Assembly: GCA_021018995.1 (NCBI GenBank)
Contig: CM037590.1
Location: 44,022,287-44,086,286, forward strand
DNA length: 64,000 bases
Origin: Chloranthus sessilifolius
Lineage: Eukaryota; Streptophyta; Magnoliopsida; Chloranthales; Chloranthaceae
Reading direction: 5' to 3'
Below the pieces are notes generated by a model. That model did no database searches. It worked only from the letters and a program-made list of their open reading frames with translations, and was not told the DNA's origin. This document shows, piece by piece, positions 31,855 through 42,900 of the stretch; position 1 is the first letter of the stretch, and each line of letters begins with the position of its first letter. The position numbers and the translations under genes are program-made.

Positions 31855-32796
31855 TTATTAGCTTGTTGGTTTTGTTTTACTTTTTTATTTTGTTATTTGG
31901 TAGCATATAAAGGTGTTGTAAGAGATGCTTGGCTCTACGTGACAACTATGACTCAGGTGATGTTTGGGTCAACTTTGAAAGTATTAAAATTTATTTCTAA
32001 AGTGTAAATTAGAAAATAAAATAGGTTATTTTCTAAAGTGTAATTTTGAAAAATATGTTGTTTTCAATGTCATAATTTAATCAGTTGCCTCTTATTGTAT
32101 TTCCTATGTAGGAAACGCCTCCCAAAAACAAAGTTGATCCATCATTTGCACCATTTGTGGAATCATCATCTATTCATCTCTTCTGGTGTTATTCTTTATC
32201 AAAACTTTGATTAATTAGAGTTAATGTGATGCATTTATTTTGAGAAGGGCGAATAGATTATTAAAGTTAAACAACTAATGAAAATGTGAAAATAGTAAAA
32301 CTGTAAAACAGGTTGAGAAGTTAAGAAATTTTTTATGTGTGAGTAGAACTTATAGGAAAACCGAAACCATACCAAACCAAACCGAATCAGGTTGGTTCGG
32401 TTTATGAGTTGGACAGTTTGGTTAGAAACCGACTAGGACCAGTTTGATTTGTGGTTTTGGTCCAAAACCAACCAAACTGAACCGAATACACCCCTATGGT
32501 CAGGTCAGGCCTTGCCATATCTTAGTTCGGCCCTAAATTTCAAAACTTTTATTTTAAAAGCCCAAGCTATGCCCTTGGACCCTCAAAATTTGGCCTTAGC
32601 TCTAACATTTAAGGCCGGATGGGGCCTGCCTTTTGATAATCCTACTAACCATGTTTAACGACACTAATTAGACGGGGATTAGATTGGTTGGGAAACTTAC
32701 GAGTTACAACTGATAGTTAGCATTCTCATCATCAGTTGAGAATGCTAAATATGAAGTGTTGCTTTCACACCTTTTTTCGTTATAGGCACATCTCTT

Positions 32797-33290
32797 AAAA
32801 GAAGCAAAACACTGTATTTGATGGAGCCGACTCTTCGACACAATAGATCTTGAGATTATGAGCTTACCATCAAACCAAGGATCAAAATGGCGATTTTGTT
32901 TTCTATTTTGGACATGACCGAAATCGAAAATTTGAACCGAAATTTCGGCCGATAATTTCCCCTCCATATAAACTTGGACAGAAATTTCGGTTCAAATTAT
33001 TATTCCGATGGGGGCTGAGACCGAAACCGAAATTTTGAACCATGCATCGAACGATTAGATGATGATTCCATGTGGCTCACATCCCAAAAGGTGAATGTGG
33101 ACCATGCTTGGTGGTACGCCGTGAACTCATTCACTTTTTGTCATGTGTGCCACATGAAATCAACACTTGACTGTCTAATCATAGGCCTATTATCTCAAAA
33201 TCTAATGTTCGGAAGATTGGAAAAACAAAAACAATTTCCATCTTCTGATTCCAAGCAACAATTTTTGCTTTCCTTAGTCAATCTGCTGTA
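32797..33290. mobile_element. fold-back MITE family F, copy interrupted by an hAT MITE
   Basis: The left arm has TTGATGGAG, CACAATAGATCTTGAG and GAGCTTACCATC; the right arm has the mirrored GTACGCC, ATCTCAAAATCTAATG and TTTCCATC. The two arms are separated by the hAT-type MITE 32876-33044, which inserted into the left arm. Confidence 0.6.
32876..33044. mobile_element. short hAT-type MITE, GAAATTTCGG interior, 169 bp
   Basis: Flanked by catcaaac / catcgaac (7 of 8). Left end CAAGGATCAAAATGGCG; right end in reverse complement CATGGTTCAAAATTTCGG. The interior contains ACCGAAATTTCGGCCG and further half-units. Confidence 0.82.
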
Positions 33291-33942
33291 ACAAAGAAAG
33301 GGTCTCTAAGTGAATAGCTCTACTTGCACGTAGTGAAACTTTAAGAACGCCCACCTTGCTCAAGGTGAGTTATCTTAGGCCTCATTCAGGTGGTTCCTAA
33401 TTTTTCCTATAATAGCTCAGATTCTTAGACACTCAGAATCCTGAAAGGTTCTTAGCAGACTCAGAGTCTTGATTTTTCTCATATGCGTTCTTAAGTTACT
33501 CAAATTAAGGACAGATTCTTATAAACTCATAATCCTTTGTTTTTAAGTTTCTCTCAGAAAATTCTCAGAATCGATTCAATTAGTGGTTATGCTATGACCG
33601 TAGAAATGTGATCTAATCATCGGTTTATGTGTCGTACTCGAATTTCTCTCAAAATTTACGGACAATCAATCGAGATGGGGCTAAACATATTTGATGGGGT
33701 CTTTTTTCGAATATGATTTAATGACTATTATTTTTAAAATGGGCCACTAATACCCATTTACAGGGTTAAATTGATACTTGCAGTTGGCAGAAACAGAATA
33801 AAAAATTAGGTTGTAATGAATCTAGTCAGTAAAACAATTCAATTCGGGAAACACCAGCTTTGATGCTTTAGGTTGACATGGGATAGCCACCCATTATAAT
33901 AAAACAGAAATTTAGGCTTTGTTCCTTTACTTTTAATAATAG

Positions 33943-34347
33943 TGTACCATTAAATCCGCCCATCAAATCTTTGAGTTCACCCATGCTGAAACACCTTGAC
34001 TGCCTTGAATCAAACGATGGAGATTATTTATTGTCTCAATCTTTCGTATGATAGATCTTGAGATCATGGGCGTACCATCAGAAGGCCATTTTTTTATTTC
34101 ATGTGGTACACACCTAAAAAGGTGACCTTAAAATCAATTTTGAGAGTGCACGTGATGTTAAGGCCATTTTTTTAGATGTGTGCCACGCAAAATAAAACAC
34201 TAATCGTCTGATGGTACGTCTATGATCTCAAGATCCATCGTGTGAGCTCAGATTGGGATGATTAACGATCTCCATCGTCTAATTCAACGCAATCAATGTG
34301 TTTCAATATGGGTGAACTCAAAAATTAGGTGGGATATAAAGGTTCTC
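33943..34347. mobile_element. fold-back MITE family F, copy 2
   Basis: Inverted arms: GTACCATTAAATCCGCCCA against GAACCTTTATATCCCACC (reverse complement), then GAGTTCACCCAT, GATGGAGAT and ATAGATCTTGAGATCATGGG, mirrored on the right by CTATGATCTCAAGATCCAT. Non-coding. Confidence 0.75.
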
Positions 34348-34421
34348 TTAATAATAATATTGTATTCATAATATTCAAGTTGGTTGCCTTTACTTTTGCA
34401 ATTATAATATCATATGTTATA

Positions 34422-34820
34422 GGTAGCCATTACTTGGACTTGCTTTTTAAGTGATTGCACCAAGGTTAAAAAAACACTTTGTATTTTAGGGACATGTGAC
34501 ATATGAAAATAAATTCGGAGCCGTCTGATTTAAAGTTCATGATCTATAGATCCTTAGTGGATAAGATGGAAGGATATATAATCTTCATCATATGATTAAA
34601 TATAGTCAAAGGCTATTATTTGTTTCAACGGTCGACAACAATAGATCATATGATAAATATCGTATTTTGCTCCAATATTACCCACCAAGGATCTATAGAT
34701 CATGAACTTTAAATTAGACGACTTAGATTACGTGTTCAAATGTTACATGTCCCTAAGATACAAAGTCTTTCTCTAACCTCGATGCAGTCACTTAAAACCT
34801 GTGTGCAAGTAATGGCTCCC
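34422..34820. mobile_element. Mutator-like MITE, 399 bp, copy B
   Basis: A perfect 9-bp target duplication tatgttata (34413-34421 and 34821-34829). Ends GGTAGCCATTACTTG and GGGAGCCATTACTTG. Exactly the same length as the copy at 8137-8535, with matching interior blocks such as AAAGTTCATGATCTA. Confidence 0.9.
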
Positions 34821-35141
34821 TATGTTATATAATATACAATATTAAAGTTCGGTTGCCTTTATTAAAGTATGTTGCTTGTACAGTTGTACTTGCTATTTTA
34901 ATATTATATCCATTATAATATATATATATACTTTGTAAAGACTAATAGCATAAGCAGCAAGGATACAACATCAGACGTCCGATGTGTTGGACTATGACAG
35001 TCCAACACATTGGCCAATGGCTCCCGACACTAGTAATCGTCCGGTACCGGTTCGGTTGCCGTCTAGTGAGCCAAAAAAGCATATCGGCGATGGTGAGTTG
35101 AGAAAAACTCACCGTCATCTTCTCCAACTGTTTTTTTCTGT

Positions 35142-35144
<3 letters not shown>

Positions 35145-35189
<45 letters not shown>
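35145..35189. repeat. oligo-T run of 45
   Basis: An uninterrupted T run. It could be an old retroposon tail on the minus strand or an assembly-sensitive homopolymer. No retroposon body is recognisable beside it. Confidence 0.9.
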
Positions 35190-35192
<3 letters not shown>

Positions 35193-35814
35193 CCTATGCA
35201 TGCTGAGTTGGAATTTGGTGTATACTATAGATGTTAAGTGAGCTATTCCGAGTAATTTTTTCGGGCGACTAGCTGTCCCTTTCACTCGGAAAGCACTCGA
35301 AATCACACTACCTTAGGAATTCTCTCGAATGACAGATTCAGCGGAAAAAACTTAGAATCTGCCTATAATCTGAGTATAAACTCATATTCTGAGTAAAATC
35401 TGGTTTCCGAACGAGGCCTTAGAATTTCAATGGGTGCAAATAGAGTACAAGATGAGTGCTCATAGACTTTTGATAGGTGCAAATAGAGCTTCAGGTGGTG
35501 GTGTTCAAGTTTTAATTTATATGAACAGCCTACAATGTGAGTGCTCTTAGAGTTCCCCCGAGTGCTTATAGACCTATCCATAGATTATTATTATTTATTT
35601 ATTAGATGTCATACTGCGTAGACAACTCAGATGTAGTGTTATGCAAACTAGCGCAATACACTGAAAGGGGACCCATTGGAGACCCGCATAAAAGATGAGA
35701 GTAAGTGTAAGGATTAAAATTAGGACGAGGATACCAATTGAGCTATTACTCAACCGGTTCATAGGTTATTATTAACAGAATTTCTACAGTGGACTATGGA
35801 CATGATATTAATCC

Positions 35815-36561
35815 AGGTTTTTTGCAAATACCCCCCTATGTTATGCTGAAATTGCATAAAACTCTTTGAGTTATCTCTATTTACACTGCACTCCCTACTT
35901 TTATGTTTCCTTTACAAATACTCTCTGTCGTTAAGTGGCAGTTAACTAGGCATCATTTCTTCAATTAAATGACATATTTGCCCTTACTTAATATTATATA
36001 TAAAATAGCCATTATATTTTTCTTAACTTTGACTGCATTTTAAACGGTAGATAAGCATCGGATCCTGCCCAAATTTTTTGGGTGGAACATGATTGATCTC
36101 CTCTATGTTGCCTTGTTACTTGATTTTCAATTTTGGTATCCATGATACTCAGTTGGTTTGTAACGATAGTAGGGTCGGGATGGTCTAAATGTGGGTAGCA
36201 TTTTAGCGCTACCTACGAGTCAACCGAGCATCATGGACATCAAAATCGAAAATCAGGTAACACGACAGCTTATAGGAGATCAGTCATAATCCACCCAAAA
36301 ATTTTGGGCAAGATTTGATACTTATCCACCATTTAAAATGGTGTCAAAGTTGGAAAAAATACAATGATCATTTTATATATAATGTTAAGTAAGGACAAAC
36401 AAGTCATTTAATTGAAAAAATGACGCCTAATTAACTGTCATTTAACGGCAGGGGCTATTTATAAAGGAAACATAAAAGTAGAGGGGCAAGTGTAAATAGA
36501 CATAATTCAGAGAGTTTTATACAATTTAAGCATAACATAAGGGGGTATTTGCAAAAAACCC
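35815..36561. mobile_element. long-arm fold-back element, 747 bp
   Basis: Target duplication atattaatcc (35805-35814 and 36562-36571), 10 of 10. The ends are AGGTTTTTTGCAAATACCCC and GGGTTTTTTGCAAATACCCC (reverse complement). Arms of about 330 bp are near-complementary over most of their length (for example TTATATATAAAATAGCCATT mirrored near 36370). This is a long-TIR, Mutator-type non-autonomous element without coding sequence. Confidence 0.88.
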
Positions 36562-37235
36562 ATATTAATCCTAATATACCCGCAGGTCCAAAAAGTTCAG
36601 TGAACAGCCCATTATCTGACCGGTCCATATGCAGGGTTGCGGTCCAGACCCAATCTGGACCATAGAATCAAATAGACCCGGTCGAACCACGGGTCTAAAG
36701 GTCGGTCCGATCGCGGCTGACAGGTGGTTCTGCGCTTCTAGCGTATGCTGGCCCGTGCACGTCGATTCCGCGTAACGCAACTGCGCAAGTTACACAACTT
36801 CATTTATTATTCATTTCAGTAAAGCTTATTTTGTCATATCAATGTTTTGTTTTTTAAAAAAGAGAAGATGATTGAATCCCAAATGGTTATCGAAAATCTA
36901 TTCGAAATCGAACCCCTTCTCCCTTTACTTCACAAATTCGCATTCGGTTAGTCTCCTTCTAACCCTTCTTTTTTAAAGGGAAAAAAAAAAAAATCGATTT
37001 TTCGTTGCACAAATTACGAGAACCATTTGAATCTGTGATCGGCTTCCTTTGTATTTCCTGCATTTCCATTCAATTTTTTTATTTTTTCTTTCTGGGTTTC
37101 TTGTAATTGTTTATTCTGTGAACAACGTTTTGTGCTAGATTTGAGGGTGGATTGGCAGTTTTTTTTTTCTTTTGGTGTTTGGTTTTTGGTTTTGTGATTC
37201 ATCGTAATTTATTTAATTGGTGTTAATGATCTCTT

Positions 37236-37270
<35 letters not shown>

Positions 37271-38214
37271 AAAAAATAAAATTTGGAATATGTTATTTGA
37301 ATAATTATTATTTGTCATCTGATCACAATGATCTGTTTGTTGACGAGGTTTTTCGATCAATTTAATTTGTATAAATTCATAGATGAAAATATTGTCTGAT
37401 TCTATATGTACCATTGCCCAATCCTTACGAGAAGTTGGGTTGACGATAAGAACCATGCATTGGCGATTGGTCTGCATCCTCTGTTACCAACCAATTTAAG
37501 ATGAGACCCACTCTGCTGACAGCGTTTAAACAGTTAGTGTCATAACCTCCCAGTCATACGCCACATGGAGGACATCTTTGATCAATCCAAGCAGTCCACC
37601 TGGCAGCTCAACATTGGCACATGTTTCGACCAAAAAATCATGGCCATTAGAAGAGCAGAGCCATCTGATTGGTGCACTTTAATATCAACCATTGAATAAT
37701 TAAGCACAAGCTGCCTGTTAGAATACATAAATTAGATGGTTCAAATCTCCCAGTAAATATGTTCTCTGGCCCCATGCTCTGTGACAAAATTATCCTAATT
37801 AATCAAAATTTTGGAAAAATTCTCCGAATAGATGGTCAGCGAGACCTTTTGCCGAGCATTCACTTGATTCATGGGTTCTCCGAACCTTTCTTGAATTGTT
37901 TCTGAGTTTGACCAAGTTTTTGAATTTTTCTGAATTTTTTTATCATTATGATACAAGCTTTAATCTTTGTATTGGTTTTTCTATGAGTGTAAATTGTTAA
38001 TGCATGCAAACTATATAATACACTTGTTTTATTATTCAAAGACAGCATTTTAAACTTTAAATAGGTTAATATATATTTTTGTATGTTTTAATAATTTATT
38101 ACTACTTTTATAACACCAAAATTTTCCCTGAATCATTCTGAATTTTTCCGAATTAACCAAACTGACACCCAACCGAATGACTACCGAGTCTAAACTTTCT
38201 TTTTTTTTTTTTTT

Positions 38215-38300
38215 TGGTGATAGATAAGCTGGGCTCAAACCTGTGACCTTGGGGTTGCAATATTGTCAGCCTTTCGTTGTGCTACAGCCCCAAGCCCCGA
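38215..38300 (-). repeat. tRNA-related SINE fragment
   Basis: The minus strand shows a B-box-like GGTTTGAGCCC about 50 bases after an A-box-like TAGCACAACGA, with an oligo-A tail (oligo-T on the plus strand at 38198-38216). It resembles the 5' half of a tRNA-derived SINE. Confidence 0.5.
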
Positions 38301-38884
38301 ACTTGGTTACTATGGCCCCAGGGAGCTCCCAATATGAGCTACCTTTTTTATGACTTGGATTACCCAACACTTGTGCCACGTGGCCGACAAATAGATTAGT
38401 CATGGCCCAATCTGTGAAAAGGGCAGTCATATAGTCATATTCCATTAGTCCATTTAAAATAAATTTTCTATGGATCATCCTCTGCAACATTTTGTTTAAT
38501 TTTGTGACTGAATCAGTACATGATACCGGTATTATCGACATTGTTGTCATCATCACAATCACTATTATTGTTGTTGTAATCATCTTCATCATCAACATTG
38601 ATATCACCACAACCTTCACTATGGCTGCATCTCTTATTTTGGAAACTGAAAATTTTATGCCAAATGGATTTTGTGATTTCTAGAATTTCCCATAATTAGC
38701 ATCACCACAATCTTCCACTTTGATCTTATTGTCTGTTGATATATCTGCCCCCGCTTTTATATGTTTTCAGTACTCAGGGAGAAGTAAATTTTTACTTGAA
38801 ATAATCATGGGGGCTTTTTTCATTGCAAAGTTAACAATAAAGCAAAAAAGAGGTGGATGCGTTAAAAGGTTGGGGCGGATTTAT

Positions 38885-39107
38885 CAAAGCCAATTTTTTA
38901 TTTTTTTGATAACCTGGGTATTCGGGCCTCTTAGAGCACCCACCTAATCCCAGGGGCACATGCCCAAATTCAACGCATGCCGGGTCAGCACATGATATAA
39001 ATCCCTAGGGTGGCCTCAAGGGGGGGAGGGGATTCGAACTCAGGTCTCCTGCTTTTGGAAGCAAGTACCTGGCCAGCTCCCTTAACCTCTTGAGGTTATC
39101 AAAACCG
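38885..39107 (-). repeat. tRNA-related SINE, minus strand
   Basis: On the minus strand a candidate A box in GTTAAGGGAGCTGG is followed by GAGACCTGAGTTCGAATCCC as a B box, then a GC-rich body ending near GGGCCCGAATACCC-like sequence and an A-rich stretch. It is a SINE rather than a tRNA gene, because no cloverleaf closes. Confidence 0.55.
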
Positions 39108-39953
39108 ATTTTTATTTAGTGTACTTTGGTCAACTTGGGTAAAAGAAATCGAATTTAAGCTTGTATTAGGTCTGTTTTATGATAGCATCCATTGATTTTG
39201 TTCCCGTAATTCTTGTGGTCTTGCAGGGATAATGTAGGGGAAATTGCGGAACATTGAATCTTAGATATGTTTGATGGCCAAGTTTTGGGCGAGTTTGGAA
39301 GCTTGCTCTCATTTATTTTTCGATCACTAACTAAAATATTGATGAGTTTCCAGTGAGGATTTGGCCCTTCCCTGAGTACCTTTTAGTGCATCAAATATCT
39401 CTGAGGTTGAGCTAAGTTCTTTGTGGTGCTTCAAATTGCTCCTTTTGCATAGCATTTTGACAGATTTGATCAGATTATTGTACTTTGGGAAATAAATATT
39501 TATAATAAGATAACCACATCTTTCATTTTCAATGTCACTGCGAGAATTAGGTTTTCTGCTTTTCCATAGCATCAATGGTGGAGTTCTTAGGTAATAGCCC
39601 ATTTCTGATGAGACATGTTGAAGTTTTAATGTTGATCTTCATGGTTAAAAAGTTTAGTGAAGCTTCTGTTTGTGAGGAAAACTCGGGAGGTGAATAGAAT
39701 GTGGGTGATGAACAAATTCCAGGGGAAGATGAAGGAATCCTTGCAAATGGATTCTACTATATCGTAGTTACACTTAGAGTGAATTAAAGAGATGCTATTT
39801 ACGATGATATATATTATGAGCTGTCCTTCATGCTCCTTTTTATGGCTTTGGTGAACAATCACTAAGCAAAATCCTTGATCTTTTTGGGGTAGAGAGTAGT
39901 TTTATATATCCATCAATCGATTTATGTAGACGCTTTAAACCTTACGTTGAAGA

Positions 39954-42900
39954 ATGGATGATTATAAAGAAAAATCGTGGTTTTCACTTCTTACGTTGAG
40001 CAATAAGACATCATATATGGCAGATTCTCGTCTTCTCCTCGCTGCTTGTCTTACGGCCATTGTTGGAATACTGACTATGGCCTACACCATTTTTCAATGG
40101 AGAAGAGACATTAGTCTAAGCTGGATGAATGCTGTGGCGAGGTCCAAAAAGAACAACCCGAAAGCAAAGCATAAGGTTCCTAGCACTGCCCATACATGGA
40201 ATGTAGAATCTGGGTCTCGTGGAAAGAGCCTAAATTGTTGTGTATGTTTGAAGTCTGTTTCTCCACCTCAGCCTCTCGGGCAAATGATGGCTTCAGATTA
40301 TTTAATCCACCGTTGTAAAATTTGTGGTGCGGCAGCACACATGAAATGCTCCTCGAGTGCACTCAAGGATTGTAAATGTGTATCCATGCTGGGGTGTGAA
40401 CATGTGATCCACCAATGGGCAGTGCGGTGGACTGATATAGCAGATAGACCCGAAGAAATTCCTTCGTGTAGTTATTGTGAAGAGCCCTGTGGGGGATCTT
40501 TTCTCAGTGGATCTCCGATTTGGTGTTGTTTGTGGTGTCAACGGCTAGTTCATGTGGAGTGCCATGCAGGCATGTCAAATGAAACGGGTGATGTGTGTGA
40601 CATGGGGTCATTTAAGCGACTTATCTTGTCTCCCCTCTTTGTTAAGGAATTGAGGAGGAATGGTTCGGGTGGGTTATTGAGCTCAATCACACATGGAGCA
40701 AATGAATTGGCATCTTCTGTTCGTGGGCGTATTAGTAGGAGTCAGAGTAAAAAGTATAAGCCTGGTACTGAAACCTCTGTTGATACAACTACCAACAGTA
40801 CTATTGGCGATTCATCTACTGAGAGCACTGCAGATACTCATTGGATATTTAAGGGTTCTCAAAATGGAAGTGATGAAAACTGTAACGGGGAAATCGATAA
40901 AAAAGAGGATATGAAAGCAAACTTGAAAACAACTGTATCATCCAATCGAAGTGAAACTTCTCAAATATTAGGATCAAAACTAAAATATGAGTTGATTGAT
41001 TTGCCTCCAGATGCCAGACCCCTCCTAGTTTTCATGAACAAGAAGAGTGGTGCCCAGCGAGGAGATTCGCTGAAGCAGCGTTTGAACATTCTCCTGAACC
41101 CTGTCCAGGTCATATTCCTAACCATAACTTTTATTAAGTAGCCCATTTACTTATAAAGGCCTCGAGTACTTAGTGCTTTGTGGATGATATGAGGAAGTAA
41201 TTGGCATTCCTTTCAATTTTGCTCATGGGTCCTTTGTTAGATGGTTGGTTGGCTAGCATTTTGAAGCTTCTGTTTATGTATTTGAATTTTAAATTAAGCC
41301 TTTTTAAATTCAATCCATTGTTTTATAGTCAGAAACTGCTTTTAGTGTCTCAAAACTTATCTATTTAGCTTACAGTTTGAAGCAATAATAAAGAAAAATT
41401 CCGTGTAAGCTAGCATGTAAATCTTACAAATGTAGATGAATATCATCTTTCTTAGATGATGATGTTCATTATGTTCATAAATTTTCTGACCCAACAACCC
41501 CAACCGTATACTCTGTTTTCCATGAATGTTTTTAAAGTAGAGGGGAATTTGTTTTTGTCTTTCTGTTGTGTTGTCTGACAATTTGAAGGTCTCTAGTTTG
41601 AAACTCCGATTTGGTTTGGAAATATTTCTTTCAGTTTCAAAGTTTGATTTATGTAACTCGACGAAAGCTCAGAGGTTTTATAAGAAATTGTAGTTTAGAC
41701 TCTAGTACTCAGAGAAGCAAAAGTGATTCAACTTGGATGAATTCTGACTGAATCAGCTGAGTGTCTAAACTTTGAAAAATGCTTGCTCAACTTTGGCAGT
41801 TTTCTCATTGACCCTGAACGCCAACTATTGTTTAGGCTTAGCGTTTTTGTCAGTTGTTATTAAAGTATTCCTTTGATGGGATTGTTATTAAAGTTTGACC
41901 TAGTGAGTACTCCTTTTAGGTCTTTGAGTTGAGCTCTTCACAGGGACCAGAGGTGGGTCTTTATTTGTTTAGAAGAGTGCCACACTTCAGAATTCTTGTG
42001 TGTGGTGGAGATGGTACAGTTGGTTGGGTTCTTGACACCATTGACAAGCAAAATTTTGAATCCCCTCCCCCAGTTGCAATCCTTCCAGCTGGTACTGGCA
42101 ATGATTTAGCTAGAGTTTTATCTTGGGGAGGTGGTCTTGGGGCAGTAGAGAGACAGGGGGGCTTGTGTACAGTTCTGCACCACATAGAGCATGCTGCAGT
42201 TACCATTCTCGATCGGTGGAGCATAACAAGAGATAACCAACAGGAGAAGCTTGTTCAACCAGTTAAATTTATGAACAACTACCTTGGTATGTCATGTAAA
42301 TCTTTCTAACTGACCTGGATAATATATATAGCCGTGGTCCCAGCCCCATTTCACGCTCTACATAGCTTCCACACACGGTTATGTGTGCCACATGGAACAA
42401 GGTGATATTACATAGATCAATGCTGAAAAAAAAGATTCAAATATGATCTCCATCACATGATTTATAACATTTTAAATTTGGACCATTCAATGCTCAAATA
42501 CTGCTGTCGAAGAGGTGAGTTTTCAATTTTGTTGTATTATTATTATTATTATCTGAAATGCATACGATGCCCTCTTGTTTCACGTTCCGCCCAAAACCAT
42601 GTTTAGATGCCACGTGCAGTGTGAAATGGAGCTGGGACTTGGGACGGTGCAAGGTAGTCCTGAGGACCACAAAACTGTGACACACACACACACATATGTA
42701 TATTGATAAATATTTTTTGTCAACAGGAATTGGTTGCGATGCTAAGGTTGCCCTTGACATTCATAATTTGCGAGAAGAAAACCCGGAGAAGTTCTATAAC
42801 CAGGTAACAAGTTTTGTTTTCACAACCCAGGGATTTAATTCAGTTAATATGCCCAGTGAATTTAGCTCAGTACATTTTTGTGCAACCATTCATTTAACAG

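Larger units (their letters stand above)
25802..32496 (+). mobile_element. hAT transposon with nested solo LTR
   Basis: 8-bp target duplications tggtcaag (25794-25801) and tggtcagg (32497-32504), 7 of 8. The ends are TAGGGTTGTGCATTTTTTGG and, reverse complemented, TAGGGGTGTATTCGGTTCAG, both hAT-like. Subterminal regions are rich in GGTTTGGTTT and ACCGAACC units. It contains a decayed hAT transposase gene (26784-28958) and, near its 3' side, a 2.55-kb solo LTR (29305-31854). Without the solo LTR the element would be about 4.1 kb. Confidence 0.9.
33378..35418. mobile_element. Harbinger/Tourist-like element with TTA target duplication
   Basis: TTA (33375-33377) then GGCCTCATTCAGG; at the other end CCGAACGAGGCC then TTA (35419-35421). 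The arms share Ser/Gln-coding-like but non-open repeats of the type CTCAGAATC. It contains a fold-back MITE (33943), a Mutator-like MITE (34422) and a 45-base oligo-T (35145). No transposase is seen. It is related to the element ending at 8964. Confidence 0.65.
36572..39953. other. upstream region of the kinase gene
   Basis: No convincing ORF. It holds a CT microsatellite (37237-37268) and two tRNA-related minus-strand segments listed separately. Possible 5' UTR exon borders of the kinase are visible (for example CTTGCAG before GGATAATG at about 39228) but cannot be confirmed without transcripts. Confidence 0.45.

Noticed and set aside
38266..38619. 117-aa minus-strand ORF with a Met/Ile/Thr/Val-rich start (MKVVVISMLMMKMITT)
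   Set aside because: It is produced by an ATC/ATT-rich low-complexity stretch and runs into the SINE-like segment. No supporting context.
39626..39862. Small minus-strand ORF just upstream of the kinase start
   Set aside because: No recognisable domain, and it lies in probable promoter or 5' UTR sequence of the plus-strand gene.
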